DNA of 64,000 bases from assembly GCA_025667525.1 (NCBI GenBank), contig CM046876.1, positions 480,520,557 to 480,584,556 on the forward strand, read 5' to 3'. The stretch comes from Glebionis coronaria (Eukaryota > Streptophyta > Magnoliopsida > Asterales > Asteraceae). The notes beneath the pieces were generated by a model. That model was not told where the DNA came from. It saw nothing but the letters and a program-made list of their open reading frames with translations, and did not search any database. The position numbers and the translations under genes are program-made. Within the stretch, counting starts at the first letter, position 1. Every line of letters begins with the position of its first letter. This document shows positions 20,684-33,400 of this stretch, piece by piece.

Positions 20684-23600
20684 ATGCCACCTAGGAGAAT
20701 GACAAATGATGCCATTGCAAGGCTAGTTGCTGAAGAGGTAGCGAAAGCATTAGCTGCAGATAGAGTTGCACGTGTTAACACTGAAGGAGCAGGTGGCTCT
20801 GGAGGTGCAGGAGTTGGAGGTATAGGTACTGAAGGTGTAGCTGGAGCAGGTGAACCAGAATTAGTTGGAGGAGAAGGTGTAGCTGAGAATCCTGCAGGTG
20901 GGATTGCTCAGGTTGCTGCTGCTGTAAAAGAGTGTACTTTTTCTGGATACATGAAATGTGGACCCACTACATTTCAAGGAACTGGAGGAGCACTAGAACC
21001 GTTCAGATGGATTGAGAAGACAGAAACAACCTTTAAAATTAGTGATTCGTCAGAAAGGAACAAGGTTAAGTTCGCAGTGGCTACTTTTAAGGATCGAGCT
21101 TTAAGCTGGTGGAAGACTCAAGTTGCTACCGTTGGATTGGAGGCTGCGAACAGGAAACCTTGGGATGAAATCAAAAGGTTGATGAAAGAAGAGTTTTGTC
21201 CAGAAGAAGAGTTATCTGCTTTGGAGGATGAGTTGAGGCACCTTAAGCTGAGAGATAACAACATTGCTGTTTACACTAGTCGATTCAATGACTTGGTTTT
21301 GTTGTGTCCAGATGCTTTTGCTACTGAGAAGAAAAAGATGGACCAATATATCAAAGGGTTGCCTGGGTACAATAAAGGTCAGACGACTTTATCTCGACCT
21401 AAGAACTATGTGGAAGTTGTAAGGATGGCTCATACACTTATGGGACAGAAAGTTCAAGACTGGGATGAGAAAGCTGCTGAGGGTAATAAAAGGAAATGGA
21501 AGAATTCGCAGAGTGGTAGTCAGGGTAATAACCGACACAATCAGTATAATCAGAGGAGAAATGATGGGGCTAGAGCTGCAACTAACGAAAATAATAATGC
21601 TGGCCATGGGGGACCGGCCCAGAAATGTAAGAGCTGTGGTGTTTGTCACTTTGGTAATTGTCCACCAAGGTGCACTAAATGTGGAAAGGTTGGACATGTT
21701 GTGGAGAAATGCATGACAAGGGCACCTGCCACTGGAGCAAATGCTATTCCGATCAGGACTTGCTTTGAATGTGGAGAACGTGATCATATTCGCCCTAAAT
21801 GTCCAAAGTTGAAGAACAAGAAATCAGGTGAAGCTGCTGGAGCAGTTTATCTTGTTAAGGATGTTCATCAAGCACGAGGTCCAAATATGGTGACGGGTAC
21901 GTTCTTACTCAACCATCGTTATGCTAGTGTGTTGTTTGACTCAGGATCTGATAGGAGCTTTATAAGCACTTCCTTTAGTCGTTTAATAGATATTGAGCCA
22001 ACAAACGTAAATGCTAGTTATGAGGTCGAGTTAGCTGATGGACAATTAGTTAGTACTACCACTATATTTATGAAGTGTCCTTTGAAATTAGCAAATCATT
22101 TGTTTGAAATTGATTTAATGCCAATAGAGTTAGGTTCATTTGAAGTGATTGTTGGTATGGATTGGTTGGTTGCACATGATGCAGTGATTGAATGTGGAGA
22201 GAAAGTTGTTCACATACCGGTTAAGAACAAGGTGTTAATAGTTGAAGGTGATGTCGGTAGATCTCGTCTGACAGTGATATCTTGTATAAAGGCGAGGAAA
22301 TATGTGGAAAGAGGTTGTCACCTGTTCTTGGCTCAAGTAGTGGAGAAAGAACTACCAGTACGGCGTGTGGAAGATGTTCCGGTTATTCGTGATTTTCCTG
22401 AAGTATTTCCCGATGACTTGCCAGGGCTTCCGCCTCAGCGAGAAGTCGAATTCAAGATTGATCTAGTGCCGGGAGCTGCACCAGTGGCGCGTGCACCCTA
22501 TCGTTTGGCACCGTCAGAAATGAAGGAATTGGCGGATCAGTTGAAGGAGTTAATGGATAAGGGGTTCATTAGACCAAGTTCGTCACCTTGGGGAGCTCCA
22601 GTTTTGTTCGTAAAGAAGAAGGACGGATCGTTCAGAATGTGCATAGACTACCGAGAGTTTAACAAGTTAACTATTAAGAATCGTTATCCACTTCCTAGGA
22701 TCGATGATTTGTTTGATCAACTTCAAGGTTCGTGTGTGTACTCGAAGATCGACTTGAGGTCGGGTTATCATCAACTTCGTGTTAGAGAAGAGGACATACA
22801 TATTACAGCTTTTCGGACGCGTTATGGACACTTTGAATTCCAAGTGATGCCGTTTGGATTAACTAATGCACCTGCGGTATTCATGGACTTGATGAATCGT
22901 GCATGCAAACCATACCTCGACAAGTTTGTGATTGTATTTATCGATGATATCCTGATTTATTCTAAGAGTCGGGAAGAGCATGAAGGTCATCTAAAAATTA
23001 TTTTGGAGTTGTTGAAAAAGGAGAAGTTGTATGCAAAATTCTCCAAGTGTGATTTTTGGTTGGATTCTGTCCAATTCCTTGGACACGTGATCAATAGTAG
23101 CGGAGTTCATGTTGATCCTTCCAAAATTGAAGCTATTAAAGATTGGGCTACGCCTAAAACCCCGACTGAAGTTAGACACTTCTTAGGATTAGCTGGATAC
23201 TACCGGCGATTCATAGAAGGTTTTTCTTTAATTTCTAAACCTCTTACTAAACTTACACAGAAAAACAAGAAGTATGAGTGGGGTTCAGAAGAAGAAGAAG
23301 CATTCCAAATTTTGGAACAAAAGCTGTGTTCTGCACCAATTTTGGCTTTGCCCGAGGGAACTGAAGACCTTGTGGTATATTGTGATGCATCACATAGGGG
23401 TTTTGGTGCTGTGTTGATGCAAAGGGAGAAAGTGATCGCGTATGCATCTCGTCAATTGAGGAAGCATGAAGAGAATTATACCACCCATGATTTGGAATTA
23501 GGAGCTGTTGTGTTTGCTCTTAGACTTTGGAGACACTATCTCTACGGTACAAGGAGTGTGGTATATACCGATCACAAAAGCCTGCAGCATATTTTAGATC

Positions 23601-25220
23601 AAAAGGAGCTCAATATGAGGCAAAGAAGATGGGTAGAATTGTTGAGTGATTACGACATTTAAATTTGCTATCATCCCGGTAAGGCGAATGTAGTTACCGA
23701 TGCTCTTAGTAGGAAGGAAATAGAAATTACCAAGAGGGTTAGAGCTTTAGCCATGACAACTTATTTTGATTTATCTAACCGAATACTTAAAAGCTCAAAC
23801 AAAGGCGATGAAGGAAGAAAATGTAAGAGATGAAGACTTGGGTAGAAGGATGACATCCATATTCGACATTCGTGATGACGGAATTCAGTGTTTTGAGAAT
23901 CGTGTATGGTTACCGGTGTATGGAGGACTGAGAGATTTAATTATGCACGAATCTCATAAGTCTAAATATTCGATTCACCCTGGGTCGGATAAAATGTACC
24001 AAGACTTGAAGAAATGCTACTGGTGGCCGAATATGAAGGCTAACATTGCAACTTATGTTAGTAAATGCTTGACGTGTGCTAAGGTAAAGTTTGAGCACAA
24101 GAGACCTTCGGTTTTACTACAACAACCTGAAATTCTAGAATGGAAATGGGAAAAGATAACTATGGACTTTGTTTCGGGACTTTCGAGAACTTCTAGTGGT
24201 TATGATACGATTTGGGTAATTGTTGATCGGTTGACTAAGTCGGCTCATTTCTTGCCGATAAAGAAAACTGATGATTTAGACAAACTTACTCGGTTGTATT
24301 TGAAGGAAGTTGTTTGTAGACATGGAGTTCCCTTGTCAATTATTTCTGATCGAGACAGTCGGTTCACATCTGAGTTTTGGAAATCGCTTCAGCGAGCTTT
24401 GGGGACTCAGTTGGACATGAGCACTACGTATCATCCGGAAACGGACGGACAAAGTGAAAGGACTATTCAGACTTTGGATGATATGTTACGAGCGTGTGTA
24501 ATAGACTTTGGAGGTAGTTGGGATCGACACTTACCTTTGGTGGAGTTCTCATACAACAACAGTTACCACGCAAGTATCAAGGCTGCACCTTTTGAAGCAC
24601 TTTACTGACGAAAGTGTAGATCACCAGTTGGTTGGTGTGAGGTTGGAGAAAGTCAATTGACGGGTCCAGAATTGATTAGAGAAACGACTGAGAAGATCGT
24701 GCAAATCAAGAATCGTTTATTGACAGCCCGTAGTAGGCAGAAGAGTTATGCGGATAAGAGACGAAAACCATTAGAGTTTGATATTGGCGATATGGTTATG
24801 TTGAAAGTATCACCTTGGAAAGGAGTAATTAGATTTGGCAAACGAGGAAAGCTTAGTCCACGCTATATTGGTCCATTCAAGATTATTGATCGAGTTGGTC
24901 ATGTGGCGTATAAGTTGGAATTGCCAGAAAAGTTAAGTGCGATTCACAACACTTTTCACGTTTCCAATCTTAAAAGGTGTTTGGCGGACGAGAATTTGAT
25001 AATTCCACTTGAGGAGATTTAACTGGACGACAAGTTGCATTTCATTGAGGAACCGGTGGAGATCATGGATCGAGAGGTGAAACGGCTTAAGCAAAGTCGG
25101 ATCCCGATAGTTAAAGTGCGATGGAATTCCCGACGTGGACCCGAATACACTTGAGAAAGAGAGGACTACTTCAAGAGCAAGTATCCGCATTTGTTCGTAG
25201 ACGGACCTAAGGAGAAGTAA
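20684..25220 (+). pseudogene. Element B gag-pol polyprotein (chromovirus), broken
   Basis: The frame opens at ATG 20684 and is uninterrupted to 23662. Gag lies in about residues 80-280 and two zinc knuckles near 314-375 (including [14 protein letters not shown] and [14 protein letters not shown]). The protease motif [11 protein letters not shown] is near 419 and RT extends from about 600, with FIDD near 752. RNase H has [12 protein letters not shown] and [12 protein letters not shown] at 23660 and a frameshift before 23766 break it. Integrase continues to 24605 with an HHCC zinc site (HESHK...CLTC) and catalytic D, D and E all visible ([21 protein letters not shown]). A TGA at 24606 precedes the C-terminal domain (24609-25019). 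A TAA at 25020 and a TGA at 25152 break the chromodomain-like tail, which ends at 25220. That tail type directs integration to heterochromatin in chromoviruses. Catalytic residues are intact; only chain continuity is lost. Confidence 0.93.
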
Positions 25221-25241
25221 GCCTCGGGACGGTGCTCTCCT

Positions 25242-25254
25242 AAGGTGGTGAGGA
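25242..25254 (+). promoter_or_regulatory. Element B polypurine tract
   Basis: AAGGTGGTGAGGA directly before the right LTR start TGTAAAACCC. It is purine-rich with two T interruptions. Confidence 0.65.
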
Positions 25255-27145
25255 TGTAAAACCCGCAAAAATAAGGTCATTATTAAATCCAACTTTTCAA
25301 ATATTTTGAAGTATTTCATAACGTTAAATACTATTATGATTAACGGTTTCAGTTGAAACCGATATTGAACATTTATTTTTATGTTTGGACAAGTAACGAG
25401 TACTACTAGTGATCGCGATACCGACAGATGCCAAAAATTTTATATTTTATTATCGATAGTTTCAATATTTAATATTTTCTATTGTTGTCGTTTAATTTTA
25501 ATTTTGTTTTATTTTAAAAGTATTTTTCGTAATTTACGTTAAACTTTTATGTGTCATTCTTTCATTTGACACATTAACTATTTTAAGTCATTTATATATC
25601 AAAATATAAATGTTCTCTGAATGTCGATGTTTTTATTTTATATTGAGCGTTTATTTTTCGTGTTTAATACGTATTTTTTAAATCGCGTAACTTTTAAAAT
25701 ATCAGATATCGATAATACCCGCTTTTAAAAATTGTGACAAAATAAACAAACCTTTCTACATATTGATAAAACGTCACACACATATTAATTGTGTGATGCC
25801 ATCAAATTGTTACTTTAAGACTAAGTGTAGCATAGATATTTAAAAGATATTATTTTACTTTATAGTAAATAGTTACTAACTTATGTATATGATGACATTT
25901 TAATATAGTTTACTAAGAATAAGAATGAGAATCTAATAGAATGTTACTTGACTGAAAGGAAACTTATAAAGACGTCCATCTAATATTCATTTTTATTCCA
26001 CCAAATGGATTTGTCATAAGACACAAGACAACCTAAAACATCACACCACCAATACTACAAAAATTATTTTATTTTAATAATAAGACCAAACACACATCGA
26101 GCTCAAAGAAAAGTTTCAAGTTATACAAGCCTATGTTAAGAAAAGTTGATGGCTTGAGTTAACAGTGGTCTGAAAGCTATCATTAAATAAGAGCGGTCAA
26201 GGTTTTGCTTTTACTAATACTCGTTGTACTCGTTCTTGTTCCGACCAGTTACTTGCTAAGGTGAGTCTATAGCCTCGTTTGCGCAATTATATGATTTTAA
26301 AACCTACGAGGGGGAATACATGTTTTTTATAAACTTAGAACACAAGATTTTTATGGTATGCTTGTCCCTATATGAATGGACCTGTGGTTGCCTTAAATTG
26401 CATTAAGTAAATTGCCCTTGTTAAAGCCTCAATTGTGGACCGTTAACTAGCTTATGATGGGCTAGCCGCTTGTACAAATAATAGATCTATGGGTGAAGCC
26501 GCCCGATTCAGTTTGTGGATATGTATTCATAGAAGCTTATGCCTGAACATCCACTGTTTGAATATTTTGTTATGAGATGTCTAAGCATACGGCAATGTGC
26601 TTAATACCAGGGGTAATGACAATTAATAAATCTCTCGTCTTATTAGACTGATATGGGAGTGTCTAAGGGTTCGGTTCCATGAGCTTAATGTAATTGTTGC
26701 TATATACAATTATATTGTTGATGCAAATTATTCGATGCTTGTTGCCTTCAAGTATGCCACCAAATTATAACTTTTGCTTGTGTTCAAAATGATTACATAA
26801 ACCTATAGATTTCACTCAGCATTTTTGTTGATGATTTTACTCACATGTATTTCAGGTAATCAAGGAGTGTGAAGCTTGGAGGTCACGGGAATGAAGTTGT
26901 GCACTGCTTTTGTTGTTTAAACTCTTTGAATGTTTATCGTTCCTTTCCTTAAAACAATATAAATCTTTTGTTTTAGTTGTACTTTGGTTACGATGTCTTG
27001 AGACTACGCTACTCTGATAAATGTTTTAGGAACGGTAAATTTGAAACGTCTCTTTTTGAGTCGTTCTTTATAAATTATGTGTTATTGTACCATTGTTTAG
27101 CACCCAAAGATGTATTCCGCTACGTGTAAATTTGGGGGTGTTAAA
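25255..27145 (+). repeat. Element B 3' LTR
   Basis: Matches 11224-13091 along its length with scattered substitutions and one replaced block near 25950-26035. It ends GGGGTGTTAAA, followed by aattg. Confidence 0.88.
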
Positions 27146-28628
27146 AATTGTATCTGTATGTTATTTAATTTATGTTAATTTAATAATTATTATTCGATTT
27201 TATTAATAAAACTGTGACAGTTTTCCAACAGTCTTAAAACAAATTCTATGTAACATAATATAAACACGTTTGTTTAAATCGGATAACTTAGTTAACAAAT
27301 TTTTTATATAATATATTTTTTTGTCGAAACCAAGATTATGTTTCTTTGGAAAAATCAGTTTCAGGTAAATAGAATTCAATATAACATATCTATATACGAT
27401 TTTTAAAGTAAGTTATTGAATCAGTTTATGTTGAAATCGTGATTAAATTTTTTTTCAAACTTGTCCCTTTGTATGTTTATTAACGATGTTATATTTTAAA
27501 CCAAGATTTATAGAAACAAAGATTGAGTTTTTAATCGGATTTGGTAAATGTTTATATAAACCAAGCCGATTAGATACCAAGTTGTTTTACCAATTCTTAA
27601 TTGTGTTGTATTTATATATTGACAAGTTACTAATGGTAGCACAATTGTGACCTTAGTAAATTTTGTAGATCTAATTGGTGCGCCATTTTCTAACATGATT
27701 GCTAATCATGGTGAATTTAGATTCATTAAAACCTAGTGGAGTTTCTTTGATACCAATCTCTTAAAATATAATTTTTTATATTATAAGATTATTAAAACGT
27801 ATTTTTTCAAACTAAGTGGATTTTCTTTGAAACAAATTTCATAAAATCAAGTTGTTATTTATTAGATTGTTAGAACGTGTTTAATGAAATCTAAATTTTT
27901 TTATAGCGAAACGAGATATTGATAATTTTACAAGTTATTATTAAATATCAGATTACATACACCTTTACTATATTAGTAGAAGTGTTTGTTTGACTTGTCT
28001 AGTTTAAACCAATCAAGTTTAAACATGAACTAGACATAATTCTTGATAGTTATAGACTTTAAAACTGCATCTATAGAAACCATGTTGCGTTTCTTCAAAA
28101 GAGTGAATCTATTTAAGCCTTGTTAAGTTTCATTGTATAAATTAATCATGTGAAATCAATATATTAAGGCTGGTCTATATAGAAGATTTTATAAAGCCTA
28201 AAACCTAAAAACGGAAAAACAATTACACACAATATCAATGATGTAAAGCATGCCAAATATAAATGAATGATTTTAATCATGTTTTATTTTAGGAGGGAAC
28301 CATATTGTGTTTATGATAAGATTAATGAATTTGATCTAGTTTTTGTTTAAGAGCGTAAACTGTAAAATGTTATAGCACAACTGTATTAATCCAATTAATA
28401 CTATGATTATCTTTCCAAATAATTCCAAACATAAAAAGATTAATTGTATTATGGTAATACAAATATTTATTAGTTTACTAAAATTAAGGAAAATTTATAA
28501 CGTTTTATTTTTAAATATTTTCTTTTTAAAAAATGTGAAAACCGGTTATATGTTTCTAGTTATTTATGGATGCATTTATTACACATTCAATGCCAAATCT
28601 TTAGAAACTTGTACATTTTTTTATTTTA
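27146..28628. other. AT-rich stretch without a gene
   Basis: Very AT-rich sequence between element B and the Mutator-like element. Short phrases such as AACCAAGATT recur, but I see no ORF, LTR or clear element. Confidence 0.5.
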
Positions 28629-28775
28629 GAAAAAATTTCAAGAATAGTCCCTATCGTTTGCACTGATCATCAAGTCTCGTCCCTATTTCAAAATAAGTGC
28701 ACCAGTCGTCCCTATCGTTTACAACTTGGATCAAAATTAGTCCCTATTTTGGATGAGAGTTAGTTTTTGCTGTTA
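28629..28775 (+). repeat. Left terminal inverted repeat of the Mutator-like element
   Basis: Contains four copies of GTCCCTAT spaced about 30 bp apart (near 28647, 28679, 28707 and 28740), each followed by CGTTT or TTT. The right repeat holds the same set in inverted order. Confidence 0.88.
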
Positions 28776-28900
28776 TCTTTTAAAAATAGAGGGGTATTTT
28801 TGTCTTTTCATTTTCATTAAATAAAAACTTAATGAATCATATTATTTCTTTTTTTCTTTTTACTGTTTTTCTTTTCTTTTTTTCTTATATCTATATATAT

Positions 28901-28934
<34 letters not shown>

Positions 28935-30261
28935 CATCAAAATCAACCAGATCTCTCTCACAAATCCATCATTATTAATCCCATTTTCTTCACTAGATCT
29001 CCTAGAACACAATCCACCCATTTTTTTATAGCTCACAGATTCTATCACAAATTTAATCACTTTCTCCTCTTTCAAAAATATCTTCACTTTCCTTGTTCTT
29101 TCTTTCTTTCATGTTCTTTTATGCTAATCAAGTAAAGATCTAACCTCACACTTTATGATCCTTTAATTAATCATGAAAAGAATATCATCGTCTTGTTCAC
29201 CGGTAACCAAACTGCTCGCCAGTCATCTGGACATGGTAACAGATTTGTTTAATTTTTGGGTCGGTTTGTCTTTTTCAAATCAAGAAATAAAGATCTTTAT
29301 AGATTTGTTTGACTCACAATTTTGATGTAGTTATGGGCTTAGCATGCGTCATTTGACTTTTGAATGCTAGTCATGACTAATGCTCCTTTTGACTTTTGAT
29401 AAATGGAAATAATAAAGAATTTCTTACCAGTTCTCAAACATCAAACCAAACATCGTTTTAAAAAATCATATCCAGCCCCATTTTGATTCCGATTCTACCG
29501 TATATTCAAACCAATAATCATAGTGATTCCAATATCCAAAGCAAACGCACCCTTACAGATATGAAAATTGTTGGCTTCAAAGCTAAAATGGCTAATAGAT
29601 CTCCGATCCAGTAAGTTTGAACCGCAAGTAATGGGATCTATTATACAGAGATTGGTCGGGGTTGGCGCGTAACAGCGTAGCCGGATCTTGATTTTGTGGC
29701 CGGATATTGGTTTAGTAGCTGGATCTTCATTAACCGATGATGATGATAATGGTTGACAGTGGTGGTGGTGGCGGCGGTTTTACCATCGACGGAAGTTAAA
29801 CTTTTAAAAAACTGCTACGGAAGTGGCGGCGGTTTTACCGTCGGCGGAAGTGGCGGTGGGTCTTATAGTGATGATGATGGGTTGTATAGTAAGAGTGGTG
29901 GATCGTGTGGATTTTGAAAATAGAAAAAAAAGTAAAAATCTGCTACTGTAGTAAACTTTTAACAATTGATGATGATGGTTGAACTTGGATAGATGAATTA
30001 GAAGGATGTATACAGAGTTAGAGATAAAAATGAGAAAGAAAAAAATAAGGAGTACTATTTAAAAATGAATTTTATTGACATAGTAAATTTTGGAAAATAG
30101 TGTTTAAACTCTGAATTATGGGGACAGTAAAAAGTAGAGCATGTGTCAAAAAAGGTAAAGTGAAGGTGTGTATACCACATGAATCATAAGATATGTGTGG
30201 ATATTTATTTAATAAAGCCAAAATTAATAAAAGACTAAAATACCCAGCCCTTTATTGCACT

Positions 30262-30408
30262 TAACAGCCAAAACTAACTCTCATCTAAAATAGGGACTAG
30301 TTTTGATCCAAGTTGTAAACGATAGGGACGACTGGTGCACTTATTTTGAAATAAGGACGAGACTTGATGATCAGTGCAAACGATAGGGACTACTCTTGAA
30401 ATTTTTTC
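30262..30408 (-). repeat. Right terminal inverted repeat of the Mutator-like element
   Basis: Inverse complement of the left repeat with few differences. It is followed by the 9-bp target duplication TTTATTTTA. Confidence 0.88.
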
Positions 30409-33400
30409 TTTATTTTATAAGAAAGCATTTTTCTTTTTAATAATGTTAAACCTGGTTAAATGGTTCTAGTTATTTATGAAATTGTATTTATTTCATATTG
30501 AATGCGAAAGCTTTTAAAAATTGAACAATTATGCTATATTAAGGGTGCTTTTAAATTTTTAGAGTTTAAAGTTCTAGTAAATTATTTCAGTAATAAGAAA
30601 GTATAGATGTTACATGATATAAACAAATCTAAATTTCAAAAAATTCATGTTTTCTTCGGTAAGCACGATTTCTACACATTCATAATCCTGCAGAATTAAC
30701 AAGCGTTATACACAATAACTAAAAACAACAATAAATAAGTAGTTGTTAAAATCTCTAACACTAAAGTTAAATTCTTAGTCAATGTTACTCTCCATATATC
30801 AATTTATTACTTTATTTGCTAAACCAATTAATCTAATACCTTTTATGATAGTTAAAGAATAAAGGACAAAAATATACTTAAGCAAAAAAGAAACTAGGTG
30901 CCATATTGAAAAAGAAAATTCATATTTAGTGCTACCCTAAGAAACGAGCAGACGGAATTAGACATATATTCTACTCATTTTATTTCTTTATTAGGGCATC
31001 CAATATGTTACACTATAACAACCCCGTATTTTTATCTATGAATTATGTATATTACTCTTGTGAATAAATAATACCTTGTTTTTATGGTGATTTTTTTTTC
31101 TTACACGACTTATGTGATATAGCATACATAGCAAGGTGCACAAACTCACACAACTCATACTATCAATTCTACTTGTGTTTATGAGATGTTAAGACCTTAT
31201 ATATATCAAGTCTAAAAGTAATCATATAAGTATCATAATCTCAAATATAACTATGATGCCCTAAATTCTCTTAGAAACCCTAGAATCCCTTTAAATGAGT
31301 TGAAAACTCAAGAGTGGTAAACTATGAATGGAAAGTACATATGAATAAGTGATTATGAATTTTAAACAAGTTATAAAATATACTTTGAAAATATAATAAT
31401 ACCTAAGACTGATAAAACAAACTATACAAAGCTAAGTACAGGTAAAACATAATAGTCTAGATAATCACCTAGAAACCCTTAGTAAACAATGTTTCAAGCC
31501 ATATAACTACATAAGATCTATGTACAAGTATCAAATACAATATACTAATTATAATCTGTCATATAAAGTAAAGTTAATTGATCACAAAACACTAATATTC
31601 ACTAATCCAAGGCTAATTACAAGTTAAGACCTAGTAACCAAGATTAGCATATAAAATCCACTTCACATTGAATTAGAGTATAATCTTTTGAAACTAATTA
31701 TAAAACTCAACTAAGTATCATAATAAGTTAATACATTTATCTTAAACTAAGTTATAAATTATTAAAGCATAAAGTACAAGAATTTCAGTGGGTCCAGGAA
31801 AGGGGTTACACCCTATATTTGTTGAGTAAGCGACCTGATTAACAATAGAGTTTTTTTGTTTTAAAGTTTATACTTTTATGGTTAAAATTTAAGGGTTGAA
31901 TTATTTGAGTTTATTTGTTTGATTGTATTTTTATATGGTTTCTTTTGTTTCTTGATGATGAAAGTGTTATTTTTGACACTTGCTTTGATCCAGATATGTG
32001 AAGGGAAATGGGTGTAAAGTTAATCCTTTTGAGAATAATAAAGCCAAAAAAAGTTTTTGTGCCTGCCCATTAATTGTTGTTTTGTGCAAAGAAAATAAGT
32101 GGTTATAGCCATGACACCTTAAGTTGTTTTAATGAGATTGTTATAAAGCGATAATGGAACAAGATTAAAGCAGATATGATGATGATGATGGTATTTTAAC
32201 CTTTTAAATCGGGCTATACTAACGGTTGGAACGTGCGGCTTGGCAATGCAACCTTTTTAGGTTTGCTGCCATGGTGGCCATAAATACTTATTCTGACCAC
32301 TCACTTATTTGAGCCTCAGACTATACGATCACTTTTTTTGTAAATACGTCCTTACATATAGTATTCATAAGTTTCAATGTGTGTTTCTCCAAAAGCTGAT
32401 AATTTTTCTTCAATATTGTTCGTTATGTTTATTTATCTCTTTAACTATATTTTCGGTCCATAACAATATGAAGATAAATTTAGCCTTATACACTATTTCA
32501 GGGAGCCTACACACAGTGCAGGAATTTGATGCAAAAATCACCACTCTGAAATTTCAGGACAGTGGAAAAAAGATTGTGCAAGATGAAGTAAGAAGCAAAC
32601 CCGACAACAAAGTATCAACACAACGGAAAATATATTGTCGGAGATGAAGCACGACCAAAGCCAACAAAGAGGCCCCTTTATGATTTATCATTGTTTAGAT
32701 CAATTCGCTGTTCCGGGAACAAGTTTGGCTGGCAACCAAGGTAAACAACTTTTTTTTATTGTTTGATTATGTGGTTACATTCTAGATGTACATCTAAGGA
32801 GACAAATAATATATCAAAACTCAAAACGGCTTTGATCAAGCTACTCTATTCAGATGTTAAGTGACACTTCAAGTACGGCGCTCATATAGTCGTCTTACCT
32901 TAAAATATCATTTAACATACTGAGTTTGTATAAAGCCATTGATTCAATCCCATATAGGCTCAGGCCGCTCAGTACATAAATGATCAGCTGCTATGTTAAA
33001 ATAGATTTCAAATTTTGTTTATACTTCTCAAGTCCATTGCAGTAAGTTATTGTGTTTTAAACATTGGCTACTTGGCTATATGAATAAGTAGCGGTTTGTA
33101 TCATCAGCAAGTTATATAAAAAACTGATTACTTATTAAGAAACTTGAATAATAAATCCTGAGGCGTTTTTTCGGTTTGTTTTTAATGTAAATTTGTTATA
33201 TTTGTATATGGAACCTTTTACAATTTTCATACCCTTAAAGATGCTTTATATGAAAAAGGAAAGACGACCATTTTATGTTTCTTAATCCTTTGTTTACCAC
33301 TAATTAAAATATTACTTATATCATTTGTCATGAATTAAGTATTTATTTTACTTACCTTTTCAAAAAGAAAATTTGTTCTGTCAATGTTCGCTCAGATAAC

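Larger units (their letters stand above)
11224..27145 (+). mobile_element. Element B: Tekay/Del-type chromovirus (Ty3/gypsy), decayed, with element C nested inside
   Basis: LTRs of about 1.87-1.89 kb at 11224-13091 and 25255-27145 flank a PBS, a gag-pol region and a polypurine tract, all on the plus strand. Flanking bases are aatta on the left and aattg on the right, an imperfect 5-bp target duplication. Without the nested element C the length is about 9.0 kb, which fits this family. The gag-pol order is gag, zinc knuckles, protease, RT, RNase H, integrase and a chromodomain-like end. Nonsense codons and a frameshift make it inactive. The LTRs are very similar but differ by one replaced block near 11940-11990 versus about 25950-26035. 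Confidence 0.92.
28629..30408. mobile_element. Non-autonomous Mutator-like element (1780 bp) with 147-bp terminal inverted repeats
   Basis: The ends 28629-28775 and 30262-30408 are inverted copies with only a handful of mismatches, starting GAAAAAATTTCAAGA. They are flanked by an exact 9-bp direct repeat TTTATTTTA (28620-28628 and 30409-30417). Long inverted repeats with a 9-bp target duplication are the mark of Mutator-like elements. The roughly 1.5 kb interior encodes no transposase. It has a CT microsatellite (about 28903-28930) and a GC-richer GGCGGCGGTTTTACC block repeated near 29770 and 29825. Either a captured fragment or simple sequence is possible. Confidence 0.88.

Noticed and set aside
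20684..23662. Element B gag-pol considered as an intact active gene
   Set aside because: The 992-codon frame ends at a nonsense codon within the RNase H end, with a frameshift and further stops before and after integrase.
28860..29087. 75-codon minus-strand ORF with RERERERER
   Set aside because: Produced by a CT microsatellite within the Mutator-like element.
31015..31808. Possible solo LTR between TATAACAACCCC and GGGGTTACA
   Set aside because: End similarity is short, no target duplication flanks it, and no second copy is in the window.
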